DNA from: Rhodoferax sp.
GTDB taxonomy: Bacteria; Pseudomonadota; Gammaproteobacteria; Burkholderiales; Burkholderiaceae_C
Assembly (NCBI GenBank): GCA_031291295.1
Contig: JARLJI010000145.1
Location: forward strand, 1-59,848
Length of the DNA: 59,848 nucleotides
Direction of reading: 5' to 3'
Below the pieces are notes generated by a model. It saw only the letters and a program-made list of their open reading frames with translations. It was not told where the DNA came from and did no database searches. The translations under genes were made by a program, and so were the position numbers. Below, one piece after another: positions 1 through 7,767 of this stretch; position 1 is the first letter of the stretch; every line of letters starts with the position of its first letter.

Positions 1-90
1 CCACAGCGAGGGGTACTCCCCTCGGTGCTCCTGCACCAGCCGCACGGCCCGTTCCCGGACCTCGGGTGAAAACTTGTTTGACTTGTTCAT
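1..90 (-). CDS. IS3-family transposase OrfA, 5' fragment
   Basis: The first 30 codons of a transposase are visible on the minus strand, starting at ATG 88-90 and running off the window. The residues [19 protein letters not shown] and a following [10 protein letters not shown] are typical of the N-terminal helix-turn-helix of IS3-family OrfA proteins, which bind the IS ends and act with the OrfAB frameshift product in copy-out/paste-in transposition. The reading frame is open to the window edge. Whether the element is intact cannot be seen. Confidence 0.8.
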   Translation of the reverse strand, partial: MNKSNKFSPEVRERAVRLVQEHRGEYPSLW

Positions 91-140
91 GGCTCCATCT
101 TCTCAAAGGTTGGAGCCTCCTCAAAATCCGGGGCGATTCA
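1..140 (-). mobile_element. End of an IS3-family insertion sequence
   Basis: The left edge of the window holds the 5' end of an insertion sequence read leftward. On the minus strand the element would begin at base 140 with TGAATCGCCCCGG, the TG...CA type of terminus usual in IS3-family elements, followed about 50 bases later by the start of an OrfA-like transposase gene. The rest of the element lies outside the window, so the second inverted repeat and the target duplication cannot be checked. The exact boundary at 140 is inferred from the terminal TGA and the short distance to the transposase start. Confidence 0.7.
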
Positions 141-148
141 ATATGGTC

Positions 149-176
149 TTGACCTTCGTCAGGCTCTTGGTAGCAT
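149..176 (+). promoter_or_regulatory. Candidate sigma-70 promoter for the DUF883 operon
   Basis: A TTGACC hexamer at 149-154 and TAGCAT at 171-176 are separated by 16 bases, about 45 bases upstream of the DUF883 start. The site lies just outside the presumed IS terminus at base 140, so the insertion would have left this promoter intact. This is a motif match only. Confidence 0.35.
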
Positions 177-220
177 TAAGTTGGTAATATCAAAATCATC
201 TCAACCAACGAAAGCCCACC

Positions 221-532
221 ATGTCCGAATTCACCGGAGCCAATAAAGATAAATTGATCAGTGACGTGCGTGTTGTCATTTCTGACGCAGAAGAATTGCT
301 GCGTATGACCGCCAGCCAGGCGGGTGAGGGAGCCGCCGCGCTGCGGGGACGGATCGAATCCGGACTCAAGAAGGCGCGGGTAGATCTGGCGCACTTGCAG
401 GATGCTGCCGTGGTGAAGGCCAAGGCCGCGGGGCGCGCCACCGATGATTTTGTGCACGAGAATCCCTGGAAATCGGTTGGCGTGGCAGCCGGCATCGGTC
501 TTGTCGTGGGCTTGCTGATAGGCCGTCGCTGA
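221..532 (+). CDS. DUF883 (ElaB/YqjD-like) membrane-anchored protein
   Basis: This 103-residue protein has the ElaB/YqjD/DUF883 layout: a charged, mostly helical N-terminal region (residues 1-75) and a C-terminal membrane segment starting near the NPWKSVGVAAG motif and ending in GLLIGRR. Family members in E. coli are inner-membrane proteins that bind ribosomes in stationary phase; that role is known for relatives only. It is first in a run of three small same-strand genes with 12 and 4 base gaps, matching the yqjD-yqjE-yqjK arrangement of enterobacteria. The ATG start is preceded by GAAAGC rather than a strong ribosome site, so the start is good but not certain. Confidence 0.85.
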   Translation: MSEFTGANKDKLISDVRVVISDAEELLRMTASQAGEGAAALRGRIESGLKKARVDLAHLQDAAVVKAKAAGRATDDFVHENPWKSVGVAAGIGLVVGLLIGRR

Positions 533-544
533 GACGCGGTCCTC

Positions 545-949
545 ATGACTGAGTCGGTCGAGCCTGTGCAGGGTGGTGGCCTGTTTGTTTCCCTGCGGCA
601 GTTGCTGGCGACGGCGCTGGAGATGGCGCAGGTTCGCCTTGACCTGTTTCTCACCGAGATCGAGCAGGAGAAGCTGCGCGTCTTCGATGGACTGCTGTGG
701 GCCGGCCTCGCCCTGATGCTGATAGGGGTCGGCGTGATCCTCCTGTGCGGCTTCATTGTGATGCTGTTATGGGATAGCTATCGCCTGGTGACGCTGGGCG
801 TTCTGACCTTGCTGTTTCTTGGCGCCGGCGGACTGTTGATGCGCGCGGCGCGCAACCGGTTGCGCCATCCCTCGGGGGCGCTGGGCTCCACGGTCGATGA
901 GCTCCGCCAGGATCTGGCCGAGCTCAAACAGCACAATGCCGGCGAGTGA
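545..949 (+). CDS. YqjE-like phage-holin-superfamily membrane protein
   Basis: The protein has 134 residues, with an amphipathic N-terminal stretch (VSLRQLLATALEMAQVRLDLF) and two strong hydrophobic segments at about residues 55-80 and 85-105, followed by a charged tail. This is the pattern of the YqjE/Holin-X superfamily, which usually sits next to DUF883 genes. The function is unknown in most bacteria, and the holin label reflects topology rather than proven pore formation. It starts 12 bases after the DUF883 stop and ends 4 bases before the next start, so the three genes are very likely co-transcribed. Confidence 0.8.
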   Translation: MTESVEPVQGGGLFVSLRQLLATALEMAQVRLDLFLTEIEQEKLRVFDGLLWAGLALMLIGVGVILLCGFIVMLLWDSYRLVTLGVLTLLFLGAGGLLMRAARNRLRHPSGALGSTVDELRQDLAELKQHNAGE

Positions 950-953
950 CAGC

Positions 954-1262
954 ATGAGCAGCGATCGCGACCAGGAACTTGCGCTGCGGCGTCAGCGCCT
1001 GGTGATGCGCAGCGCCCAATTGCGCCTGAGGCTGGCCGGGCAGGCCGAGGTACTGCGGGCACCGCTGGCGTTGGCCGATACCGCCGGAGCCGCGGTGCAA
1101 TGGCTGCGCCGGCACCCTTACGCGTTGATCGGCCCGGTCATGTTGCTGGCGGCCTTGCGCCCTGCACGCGCCCTGCGCTGGGCCGGGCGCCTGTGGTGGG
1201 GCTGGCGTACGTTCAGACAAACGGGGCGCTGGCTGGCGTCAACAAAAATACTACGCCGCTGA
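954..1262 (+). CDS. YqjK-like small protein
   Basis: This 102-residue, Arg-rich protein carries one moderately hydrophobic stretch near residues 50-68 (HPYALIGPVMLLAALRPAR). It is the third member of the DUF883-YqjE-YqjK set, and the naming rests mainly on that context plus the basic N-terminal helix typical of YqjK. I chose ATG 954, four bases after the preceding stop. The frame stays open upstream to an ATG at 897, but that start would be buried in the YqjE-like gene. No catalytic motif is visible and no function can be given. Confidence 0.65.
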   Translation: MSSDRDQELALRRQRLVMRSAQLRLRLAGQAEVLRAPLALADTAGAAVQWLRRHPYALIGPVMLLAALRPARALRWAGRLWWGWRTFRQTGRWLASTKILRR

Positions 1263-1547
1263 TACGTGAAGTCGACCGTGTTGTTGCCGTCGCTGTTGGT
1301 GGCGACCCCGTCACTCGGAACAGGTCGTATCACGGTGCTGCAAGGCACGGTGCATCGGGTGATCTTTGCGGTCTACCTGTTCACGACCGCGTTCCCTGAG
1401 TGAGAATTTTCGTGCGCGCCTGCATGCGGTGCATGCTTGCTGCACTGTCGTCGCATCCAAATTTTGGTTACCACTCTTGCACATGAAGTGCATCTTTCAC
1501 GAGGTGCAACCGCTACCATGAGTTCTTCTTTTTTTGGAGGAAGCTAC

Positions 1548-2111
1548 GTGGCTCTACAGTCCCCTTTTTTCGGTAACAAGCGCGAATCCGACGGATTCAG
1601 TCCACGTCCCAACCAAGCCAGCGGTGGCACCACAGGGTTGGGTAGTTTGAACACCCAGCAGGCAGCCACGTCGGCAGCGAATCCCGCCACCAGCACAGCC
1701 AATACAGCGCTGACCGCAACGGCAACCGTGCAGGAAGGCGGCAGCAAGCTGACAGTGGGACCGAACATCAAGCTCAAGGGTGTGGAAATCACCGATTGCG
1801 ACACGCTGGTGGTCGAAGGCCTGGTGGAAGCGACCATGGACTCGCGCGTGATGCAGATCGCAGAGCAGGGCGCATTCAAAGGCTCGGCTGAAATCGATAT
1901 CGCAGAGATTCGCGGCCAGTTCGATGGCAGCCTGACCGTGCGCGACAAGCTGGTGATTTACGCCACGGGCAAGGTCACCGGCAAGATCCGCTACGGCAAG
2001 CTCGTGGTCGAAGAAGGTGGCCAGTTGTCGGGCGAGATCGCATTCGGCGCCGGCAACAGCGCCAAATCCGCAGCAGCCAAATCGGCGGCGCTGCACGTAG
2101 CCGCCGCCTGA
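1548..2111 (+). CDS. Bactofilin (polymer-forming cytoskeletal protein)
   Basis: The protein has about 187 residues with a low-complexity Ala/Thr/Asn N-terminus and a central repetitive beta region (from LTVGPNIKLKGVEITDCDTL to about residue 170) typical of bactofilins. Bactofilins polymerise without nucleotide into filaments that localise cell-wall or envelope machinery; the specific role here is unknown. I prefer GTG 1548 because a perfect GGAGG lies 7 bases upstream at 1536-1540. An in-frame ATG at 1518 would add ten residues and is the alternative. The 285 bases upstream hold no convincing gene; a small inverted repeat TGCAC-N5-GTGCA lies at 1478-1492. A strong terminator follows the gene. 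Confidence 0.85.
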   Translation: MALQSPFFGNKRESDGFSPRPNQASGGTTGLGSLNTQQAATSAANPATSTANTALTATATVQEGGSKLTVGPNIKLKGVEITDCDTLVVEGLVEATMDSRVMQIAEQGAFKGSAEIDIAEIRGQFDGSLTVRDKLVIYATGKVTGKIRYGKLVVEEGGQLSGEIAFGAGNSAKSAAAKSAALHVAAA

Positions 2112-2127
2112 TACGCTGGAGCGCTCA

Positions 2128-2165
2128 CCGCACGATGGGGCCAAAGCCCGGTCGTGCGGTTTTTT
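2128..2165 (+). terminator. Rho-independent terminator after the bactofilin gene
   Basis: An eight-base-pair stem (CCGCACGA at 2128-2135 with TCGTGCGG at 2152-2159) is followed directly by six T residues at 2160-2165, just downstream of the bactofilin stop. Confidence 0.85.
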
Positions 2166-2204
2166 GCGTCTGCGCGGCACTCACCCTTGCGGCACAATGG
2201 CTTG

Positions 2205-3059
2205 ATGCAGTACGTCACCTACCGCCCCGGCACCACGCCGCTGGTGCTCGACTCGCCCCACAGCGGCGTCAATTACCCCGATGATTTTGCCTATGCCTGC
2301 CCGCTGGAAAGGCTGCGCACGGCCGAAGACACGCACGTCGAAAAGCTGTACGACTTTGCGCCCGCGCTGGGGGTAGCCTGGATCGAGGCACACTTCCCGC
2401 GCAGCTACCTGGACGCCAACCGCAACACCACGGAAGTGGATGTGACGCTGTTCAATGAGCCCTGGCCCGAGCCGGTGGCCACCGATCCGGCCACGCTGTC
2501 CAAGGTGCGTCTGGGCAAGGGCCTGATCTGGCGCGCCACCGACGAGGGCGTGCCCATCTACAACCGCAAGCTCAGTGTGGCCGAGGTGCGCGCGCGCATT
2601 GCCAACTGCTGGCAACCGTACCACGCTGCCGTGGCGCAGGCGATCGATGCGGCGCACGCGCGGCATGGCTACAGCATTCACGTCAACTGCCATTCCATGC
2701 CGGCGGTGGGCGCCAGCCACGCGACCGATTTCCCCGGGCTGGTCCATGCCGACTTTGTGATCGGAGATCGCGACCAGTCCACGGCCAGCAAGCCTTTGGT
2801 GATATTGATTTGTGAGCATCTTGAAAACCTCGGTTACAGCGTGGCGTACAACCATCCGTACAAGGGCGTGGAGCTGGTGCGGCGCTACGGCCACCCGGCG
2901 CAGCAGCGCCACAGCATCCAGATCGAGATCAACCGCAAGCTCTACATGAACGAGCAGACGCTGGAGATGACCGACGGTTTTGCGCCGCTGCAACAGAACC
3001 TGCGCTCGCTGCTGGACCTGCTGCTCGGGACCGATCCCCGTACTTTGTCGCCGTTCTGA
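2205..3059 (+). CDS. N-formylglutamate amidohydrolase family protein
   Basis: The 284-residue protein belongs to the N-formylglutamate deformylase (FGase) family, zinc-dependent amidohydrolases that release formate and glutamate in histidine breakdown. Family hallmarks visible are DSPHSGVNYP near the N-terminus, RSYLDANR, and VNCHSMPAVG in the middle. I place the start at ATG 2205 (MQYVTYRPG); an earlier in-frame ATG at 2154 would lie within the upstream terminator. There are no other hut genes nearby, so another formyl- or acyl-amide substrate is possible. Its TGA overlaps the ATG of the next gene, so translation of the two is probably coupled. Confidence 0.85.
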   Translation: MQYVTYRPGTTPLVLDSPHSGVNYPDDFAYACPLERLRTAEDTHVEKLYDFAPALGVAWIEAHFPRSYLDANRNTTEVDVTLFNEPWPEPVATDPATLSKVRLGKGLIWRATDEGVPIYNRKLSVAEVRARIANCWQPYHAAVAQAIDAAHARHGYSIHVNCHSMPAVGASHATDFPGLVHADFVIGDRDQSTASKPLVILICEHLENLGYSVAYNHPYKGVELVRRYGHPAQQRHSIQIEINRKLYMNEQTLEMTDGFAPLQQNLRSLLDLLLGTDPRTLSPF

Positions 3060-4096
3060 TGATTACCGTCTTCAGCGCCCGGCACCACGCCCACGCCCCG
3101 GCCTTCGAGATCTTCCGCGGCGACCGCGTGCCGTGTTTTGAAACCCCGGCCCGCGCCGACTTTGTCCAGGCGCGGCTGCAGGAGCGCGGCCACGCCTTGT
3201 GCGAACCGCACGTCGACAGCGCACCGGTGCTGGCCCAGGTGCACACGGCGCGTTATCTGGCGTTCCTGGCGCACGCCTGGGACGACTGGGTGGCGATCGA
3301 TCCCGCCAATGCGGCGCTGCAGCCGTTTCCCTCCGTCTGGCCGGTGCGCACCCTGCGCAGCGACCGCGAGCCCGCCAACTTCACGGCGCGGCTGGGCCTG
3401 TATTCGATGGACAACGGTAGCGCGCTGGTGGCGGGCACCTGGGCCGCCGCCAAGGCCGGGGCCGATGCGGCGGCCAGCGCGGCGGCACTGCTGCGTGCGG
3501 GCGAACGCGCGGTGTTCTGCTGCACGCGCCCGCCGGGCCACCATGCCGGGGCGGACTTCATGGGCGGCTACTGTTTTCTCAACAACGCCGCCGTGGCGGC
3601 ACAGGCCCTGCGCAGCGCCGGTGCGGCGCGCGTGGCCGTGCTCGACGTGGACTACCACCACGGCAACGGCACGCAAAGCATTTTTTACGACCGCGCCGAT
3701 GTGCTGTTTGTCAGCCTCCATGGCGACCCGCGCACCGAGTACCCGTTCTACCTGGGCTACGCCGACGAAGTGGGCGCGGGCCAGGGCCAGGGCTTCAACC
3801 TGAACCTGCCGCTGCCGGCAGGCTGCACGGTGGCCGACTGGTTCGAGGCGCTGGAGCGGGCCTGTGCCCGCATGGCACGGCACGACGCCGACGCGATGGT
3901 GGTCTCGCTCGGACTGGACACGTTTGCGCTGGACCCGATCTCCAAATTTGCGCTGCGCGCCGATGACTTTTCCCGGCTCGGCCAGCGGCTCGCGCAGCTG
4001 GGCCTGCCCACGGTGTTTGTGCTGGAGGGTGGCTATGCGGCGGCCGAGCTGGGCGTGAACGCGGTGAATGTGATCGAAGGCTTCGAGCGGGCCTGA
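3059..4096 (+). CDS. Acetylpolyamine amidohydrolase (class II HDAC-like)
   Basis: The 345-residue protein is a zinc-dependent deacetylase of the arginase/HDAC fold. The catalytic pair sits in RPPGHHAG (His161-His162), zinc ligands in [11 protein letters not shown] (Asp198, His200), and a third Asp in [11 protein letters not shown]; the C-terminal LEGGYA loop is also present. Residue pattern and length fit the acetylpolyamine amidohydrolase of Mycoplana (341 residues, recalled) better than acetoin-utilisation AcuC proteins. The expected reaction is removal of acetate from N-acetyl-putrescine, -cadaverine or -spermidine. It overlaps the amidohydrolase gene by one base and is followed after 10 bases by an oxidase, suggesting one transcript. 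Confidence 0.85.
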   Translation: MITVFSARHHAHAPAFEIFRGDRVPCFETPARADFVQARLQERGHALCEPHVDSAPVLAQVHTARYLAFLAHAWDDWVAIDPANAALQPFPSVWPVRTLRSDREPANFTARLGLYSMDNGSALVAGTWAAAKAGADAAASAAALLRAGERAVFCCTRPPGHHAGADFMGGYCFLNNAAVAAQALRSAGAARVAVLDVDYHHGNGTQSIFYDRADVLFVSLHGDPRTEYPFYLGYADEVGAGQGQGFNLNLPLPAGCTVADWFEALERACARMARHDADAMVVSLGLDTFALDPISKFALRADDFSRLGQRLAQLGLPTVFVLEGGYAAAELGVNAVNVIEGFERA

Positions 4097-4106
4097 GCAC
4101 GAGAGC

Positions 4107-5213
4107 ATGAACGTGGACATCGTTGATTGCGTGGTGATTGGCGCGGGGGTGATCGGGCTGGCGGTGGCGCGTGCCCTGGCGCTGCAGGGGCGCGAGGTGA
4201 TGGTGCTGGAGGCTGCCGAGGCGATCGGCACCGGCACCAGTTCGCGCAACAGCGAAGTCATTCATGCCGGGATTTACTACGCCACCGGCTCGCTCAAGGC
4301 GCGGCTGTGCGTGCAGGGCAAGCAGCTGCTATACGCCTACTGCGCCGAGCGCGGCATTGCGCACCGGCGCTGCGGCAAGCTGATTGTGGCCACGTCCAAG
4401 GCGCAGGTGGCGCAGCTCTCTGCCATCGTCGACCAGGCACGCGCCAACGGCGTGCATGACCTGCAGCTGCTCACGCGCGAGCAGGCCAGGGCGCTGGAGC
4501 CGCAGCTCGAATGCGTGGCGGCGCTGCACTCGCCCGGCACCGGCATCGTGGACAGCCATGCGCTGATGCTGGCCTTGCAGGGCGATCTGGAGCACGCGGG
4601 CGGCCTGGTCGCCCTGAATTCGCCGCTGGCCCGCGCCGAATGCTCAAAAGATGCTATTACTTTGACAGCGCAGGACGGCGCGGCGCTGCGGGCCACCACG
4701 GTGGTGAACGCGGCCGGGCTGCACGCGCCGGCGCTGGCGTCAAAGTTTGCCGGCCTCGATGCGCGCTGTGTGCCGCCAAGCTACTACGCCAAGGGCAACT
4801 ACTTCACGCTCTCGGGCCGCTCGCCGTTTGACCGCCTCATCTACCCGGTGCCCGAAGCCGCCGGACTGGGCGTGCATCTGACCATCGATCTCGGCGGCCA
4901 GGCCAAATTCGGCCCCGACGTGCAGTGGGTGGAATCGCCCGACGACCTGGTGGTGGACCCCGCGCGCGGCGACGCGTTCTATGCCGAGGTGCGCAAGTAC
5001 TGGCCGGGCCTGCCGGATGGCGCCTTGATTCCCGGCTATGCGGGCATTCGTCCCAAAATAGCGCCGGCACACGCGGCGGCCCGGGACTTCCTGATTCAAG
5101 GGCCGGCCGAACACGGTGAGCCGGGACTGGTCAACCTGTTCGGCATCGAGTCGCCGGGGCTCACCAGTTCTCTGGCGATCGGCGAGCATGTGGCTCGATT
5201 GCTATCGAAATAG
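4107..5213 (+). CDS. FAD-dependent oxidoreductase, L-2-hydroxyglutarate oxidase-like
   Basis: The 368-residue protein starts with a Rossmann FAD motif, [15 protein letters not shown], followed by [14 protein letters not shown], the signature of the LhgO/L2HGDH branch of the DAO superfamily. Relatives oxidise L-2-hydroxyglutarate to 2-oxoglutarate and pass electrons to quinone or oxygen. The closing motif [15 protein letters not shown] near the C-terminus also fits. It lies 10 bases downstream of the acetylpolyamine amidohydrolase and is probably in the same operon. The substrate is inferred; glycine- or sarcosine-oxidase-like activity is less likely. A short GCTAT-N7-ACAGC repeat is embedded in frame at 4653-4669. 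Confidence 0.8.
   Translation: MNVDIVDCVVIGAGVIGLAVARALALQGREVMVLEAAEAIGTGTSSRNSEVIHAGIYYATGSLKARLCVQGKQLLYAYCAERGIAHRRCGKLIVATSKAQVAQLSAIVDQARANGVHDLQLLTREQARALEPQLECVAALHSPGTGIVDSHALMLALQGDLEHAGGLVALNSPLARAECSKDAITLTAQDGAALRATTVVNAAGLHAPALASKFAGLDARCVPPSYYAKGNYFTLSGRSPFDRLIYPVPEAAGLGVHLTIDLGGQAKFGPDVQWVESPDDLVVDPARGDAFYAEVRKYWPGLPDGALIPGYAGIRPKIAPAHAAARDFLIQGPAEHGEPGLVNLFGIESPGLTSSLAIGEHVARLLSK
4653..4669. repeat. 17-bp GCTAY-N7-RTAGY microrepeat (degenerate right arm)
   Basis: GCTAT, seven bases, then ACAGC. Four of five arm bases pair. It lies inside the L-2-hydroxyglutarate-oxidase-like gene. Confidence 0.4.
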
Positions 5214-5240
5214 AAGCTATCAGCGCCCGCCCGGTATGGG

Positions 5241-6293
5241 CTACAGGCCTTTTTTTATCGCAAGCGCAGCTTGCCGAATCAGCTCCGGCCCCTTGTAGAT
5301 CAGGCCGGTGTAGATCTGCACCACGTCGGCGCCCGCGCGGATTTTGCCCAGCGCGTCTTGCGCGCTCAGGATGCCGCCGACCCCGATGATGGGGAACTTT
5401 TTCCCCAGGGCCGCGCGCAACTGGCCAATGACGCGGTTGCTCGCCTCGAACACCGGCGCGCCGGACAGGCCACCGGCCTCCTCGGCATGCGGCAGGCCCC
5501 GGACGGCCTCGCGGCTGACCGTGGTGTTGGTGGCTACCACGCCGTCCATGCTGTGGCGCTGGAGCGCGGCGGCAATCACCGCCACCTGCGCCTCGTCCAG
5601 ATCGGGCGCGATTTTCACGAACAGGGGTACGCGTTTCTGGTGCTGCTGCGTCAATGCCTCGCGGCGCGCGGCGATAGCGCCTAGCAGCCCATCAAGGGCC
5701 TCGTCGCCCTGCAGCGCGCGCAGGTTTTTCGTGTTGGGGCTGGAGATGTTGACAGTGACGTAGTCGGCATGCGGGTACACGCCATCCAGGCAGGTCACAT
5801 AGTCGTCGGTCGCGCGCTCGATCGGCGTGGCGGCGTTCTTGCCGATGTTCAGGCCCAGCAGCATTGAATTCTTTCGCCCGCTGGCGCGCAGGGACGAGCG
5901 CTGCACATTGGCAATGAAGGCGTCCAGTCCGTCGTTGTTGAAGCCCAGCCGGTTGATCAGGGCGTTGGCCTGCGGCAGGCGGAACATGCGTGGTTTGGGG
6001 TTGCCGGGCTGGGCTTTCGGAGTGACCGTGCCGACCTCCACAAAGCCGAAGCCCATGGCGCCCAGGCCGTCGATGCAGCGCGCGTTCTTGTCCAGGCCTG
6101 CCGCCAGGCCGACACGGTTCGGGAAGGTCAGGCCCGCCAGTTCGATCGGGTCGTCCACCCGGCTATTGCAATACGCCCACTGCAGCGGCGTGCCCTGCGC
6201 GCGCGCCAGGGTGTGCAGGGTCAGTTCGTGGGCGGTTTCGGCGTCGAGGCCAAACAAAAAAGGGCGGGCGAGCGCGTAAGGGAGTAGGGACAT
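5241..6293 (-). CDS. pyrD: Dihydroorotate dehydrogenase (quinone), class 2
   Basis: The 350-residue protein catalyses oxidation of dihydroorotate to orotate in pyrimidine synthesis, passing electrons through FMN to membrane quinone. Visible class-2 features are the N-terminal membrane-associating helix ([19 protein letters not shown]), the [15 protein letters not shown] segment, the [13 protein letters not shown] loop holding the catalytic serine, and the C-terminal FMN-phosphate motif [13 protein letters not shown] chose ATG 6293 because it matches the usual N-terminus; the frame is open further upstream. It diverges from rpiA with 45 bases between the start codons and converges with the oxidase gene. 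Confidence 0.96.
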   Translation of the reverse strand: MSLLPYALARPFLFGLDAETAHELTLHTLARAQGTPLQWAYCNSRVDDPIELAGLTFPNRVGLAAGLDKNARCIDGLGAMGFGFVEVGTVTPKAQPGNPKPRMFRLPQANALINRLGFNNDGLDAFIANVQRSSLRASGRKNSMLLGLNIGKNAATPIERATDDYVTCLDGVYPHADYVTVNISSPNTKNLRALQGDEALDGLLGAIAARREALTQQHQKRVPLFVKIAPDLDEAQVAVIAAALQRHSMDGVVATNTTVSREAVRGLPHAEEAGGLSGAPVFEASNRVIGQLRAALGKKFPIIGVGGILSAQDALGKIRAGADVVQIYTGLIYKGPELIRQAALAIKKGL

Positions 6294-6338
6294 TGGATAA
6301 TTCGTGGCAACTATCTCCAATTGTCTCAAAAGCGAACC

Positions 6339-7010
6339 ATGACCCAAGACGAACTCAAAACCCTGGTCGGCCAGGCCGCCCTGCAATACGTGGTGCCGGG
6401 CGATATCGTCGGCGTGGGAACGGGCTCGACCGTGAACAAGTTCATCGACGCGCTGGCCACGATGAAAGGCCAGATCAAGGGCGCGGTGTCGAGTTCCGGG
6501 GCGTCCACAAAGCGGCTCAAGGCCCTGGGCATCGCGGTGTTCGACTGCAACGAGGTCGCCGAGCTATCGGTCTATATCGACGGCGCGGACGAGATCGATG
6601 ATCATGGCTACATGATCAAGGGCGGCGGCGCGGCGCTGACGCGCGAGAAAATCGTGGCCGCCCAGTCGCGCCAGTTCGTGTGCATTGCCGACGAGTCCAA
6701 GCTGGTGCCCACGCTGGGCAAATTCCCGCTGCCGGTGGAGGTGATCCCGATGGCCACGCAGCGCCTCATCCGGCAATTTGCCAAGCTGGGCGGCAGCGCC
6801 ACCGTTCGCCTCAAGGACGGCCAGCCGCTGGTGACCGACAACGGCCAGCACATCCTCGATGTCACCGGCTTGCAGATCAGCGATCCGCTGGCGTTCGAGT
6901 CGCAGGTCAACCAGTGGCCGGGCGTGGTGACGGTGGGTGTCTTCGCGCACCAGAAGGCGCATGTGTGCCTGCTGGGCACAGCCAGCGGTGTGAAAACCCT
7001 GAAGTTCTAA
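6339..7010 (+). CDS. rpiA: Ribose-5-phosphate isomerase A
   Basis: The 223-residue enzyme interconverts ribose 5-phosphate and ribulose 5-phosphate in the pentose phosphate pathway. All RpiA signatures are present: [42 protein letters not shown] with the catalytic Asp/Glu pair, and KLGGSATVR. The start at ATG 6339 ([11 protein letters not shown]) gives the normal length; a TTG six codons earlier is the alternative. It diverges from pyrD across a very short gap, so their promoters must overlap the neighbouring 5' ends. Confidence 0.97.
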   Translation: MTQDELKTLVGQAALQYVVPGDIVGVGTGSTVNKFIDALATMKGQIKGAVSSSGASTKRLKALGIAVFDCNEVAELSVYIDGADEIDDHGYMIKGGGAALTREKIVAAQSRQFVCIADESKLVPTLGKFPLPVEVIPMATQRLIRQFAKLGGSATVRLKDGQPLVTDNGQHILDVTGLQISDPLAFESQVNQWPGVVTVGVFAHQKAHVCLLGTASGVKTLKF

Positions 7011-7050
7011 GAGAAATCAGGCCCCAGCCCATGAGGGCAGGGCGCAGTCA

Positions 7051-7067
7051 GCTATAAAAAATATAGC
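7051..7067. repeat. 17-bp microrepeat, perfect GCTAT-N7-ATAGC palindrome
   Basis: GCTAT, AAAAAAT, ATAGC. This is the cleanest copy in the window. It lies between the convergent rpiA and DUF4124 genes and could form a small AT-rich hairpin, but it lacks the G/C stem and T-run of a terminator. Confidence 0.7.
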
Positions 7068-7076
7068 AATCCGGTT

Positions 7077-7742
7077 TTAGAAGCGGATACCCGCCGGGTT
7101 GTCCACCCCGCTGCGATCTGGTGCCGGGCGTGGTGCTGGCGCAGCAGACGGCTCCTGGGCCGCGTTGCCGGTCGCGGACGTCGCCGGTGCCTGCTTTTGC
7201 ACGGCCACCAACGGCGCGGCCGCTGGATTGCGGTAGCTGGCGGGCAATTGCGAGGTCTTGGGATAGCCGGCGGCATCGAGGAACTGGTTCCACTCGGTGT
7301 CCGAGTAACCCTTGAGCTGCTGGCCGCCAATGGTCAGGAACGGCAGGGTGTTGTCACCGCTCAGGCGTTGCAGGGCATCGGCATCTTGCGCCGTGTTGAC
7401 CGTGCGCTCGGTAAACGGCACGCCACGGCTGGTCAGCATGGCCCGGCCCGATCCACACGGGCCGCAATTGGTGCCGGTGTAGAGCGTGACCGGATATTTG
7501 CCGGCAACCTGTTTGAGATCGAACGGGAGCACTGAGCCGCTGGCGGCCGGGCCAGAGGTGCCGGCATCGATGGCCGTGGCCTTGCCCGCGGTGGCGGGCG
7601 GCGGTTTGTCCGAGAAAGTGACCCGGCCGTCCGGCCCCACGATGCGGTACACCGATTGCGCGTGCAAATTCATGCTGCCGAAAGCGAGCGGTATGGCCAG
7701 CAGGGTGAGGGCCGCCAGATGCGTGGTGATGGTTCGTGTCAT
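7077..7742 (-). CDS. Secreted DUF4124-glutaredoxin fusion protein
   Basis: The 221-residue protein has an N-terminal signal peptide (about residues 1-28, ending SMNLHAQ), then a DUF4124 module (VYRIVGPDGRVTFSDKPPP), then a glutaredoxin-like domain with a CGPC redox centre in TLYTGTNCGPCGSGR and a NTLPFLTIGG cis-Pro segment. The last 60 residues are Pro/Ala-rich and probably disordered. It is expected to act in the periplasm or membrane as a disulfide-exchange protein of unknown partner. A three-base RBS-like GGAG precedes the ATG. It stands before opdA on the same strand, separated by 25 bases from the opdA stop. Confidence 0.8.
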   Translation of the reverse strand: MTRTITTHLAALTLLAIPLAFGSMNLHAQSVYRIVGPDGRVTFSDKPPPATAGKATAIDAGTSGPAASGSVLPFDLKQVAGKYPVTLYTGTNCGPCGSGRAMLTSRGVPFTERTVNTAQDADALQRLSGDNTLPFLTIGGQQLKGYSDTEWNQFLDAAGYPKTSQLPASYRNPAAAPLVAVQKQAPATSATGNAAQEPSAAPAPRPAPDRSGVDNPAGIRF

Positions 7743-7767
7743 TGCAATCTCCCGGCTGTCATTATCG

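Noticed and set aside
1266..1403. A 45-codon GTG-started frame after the YqjK-like gene, with a hydrophobic C-terminal part
   Set aside because: No ribosome site, no family resemblance, and the segment is short enough to arise by chance.
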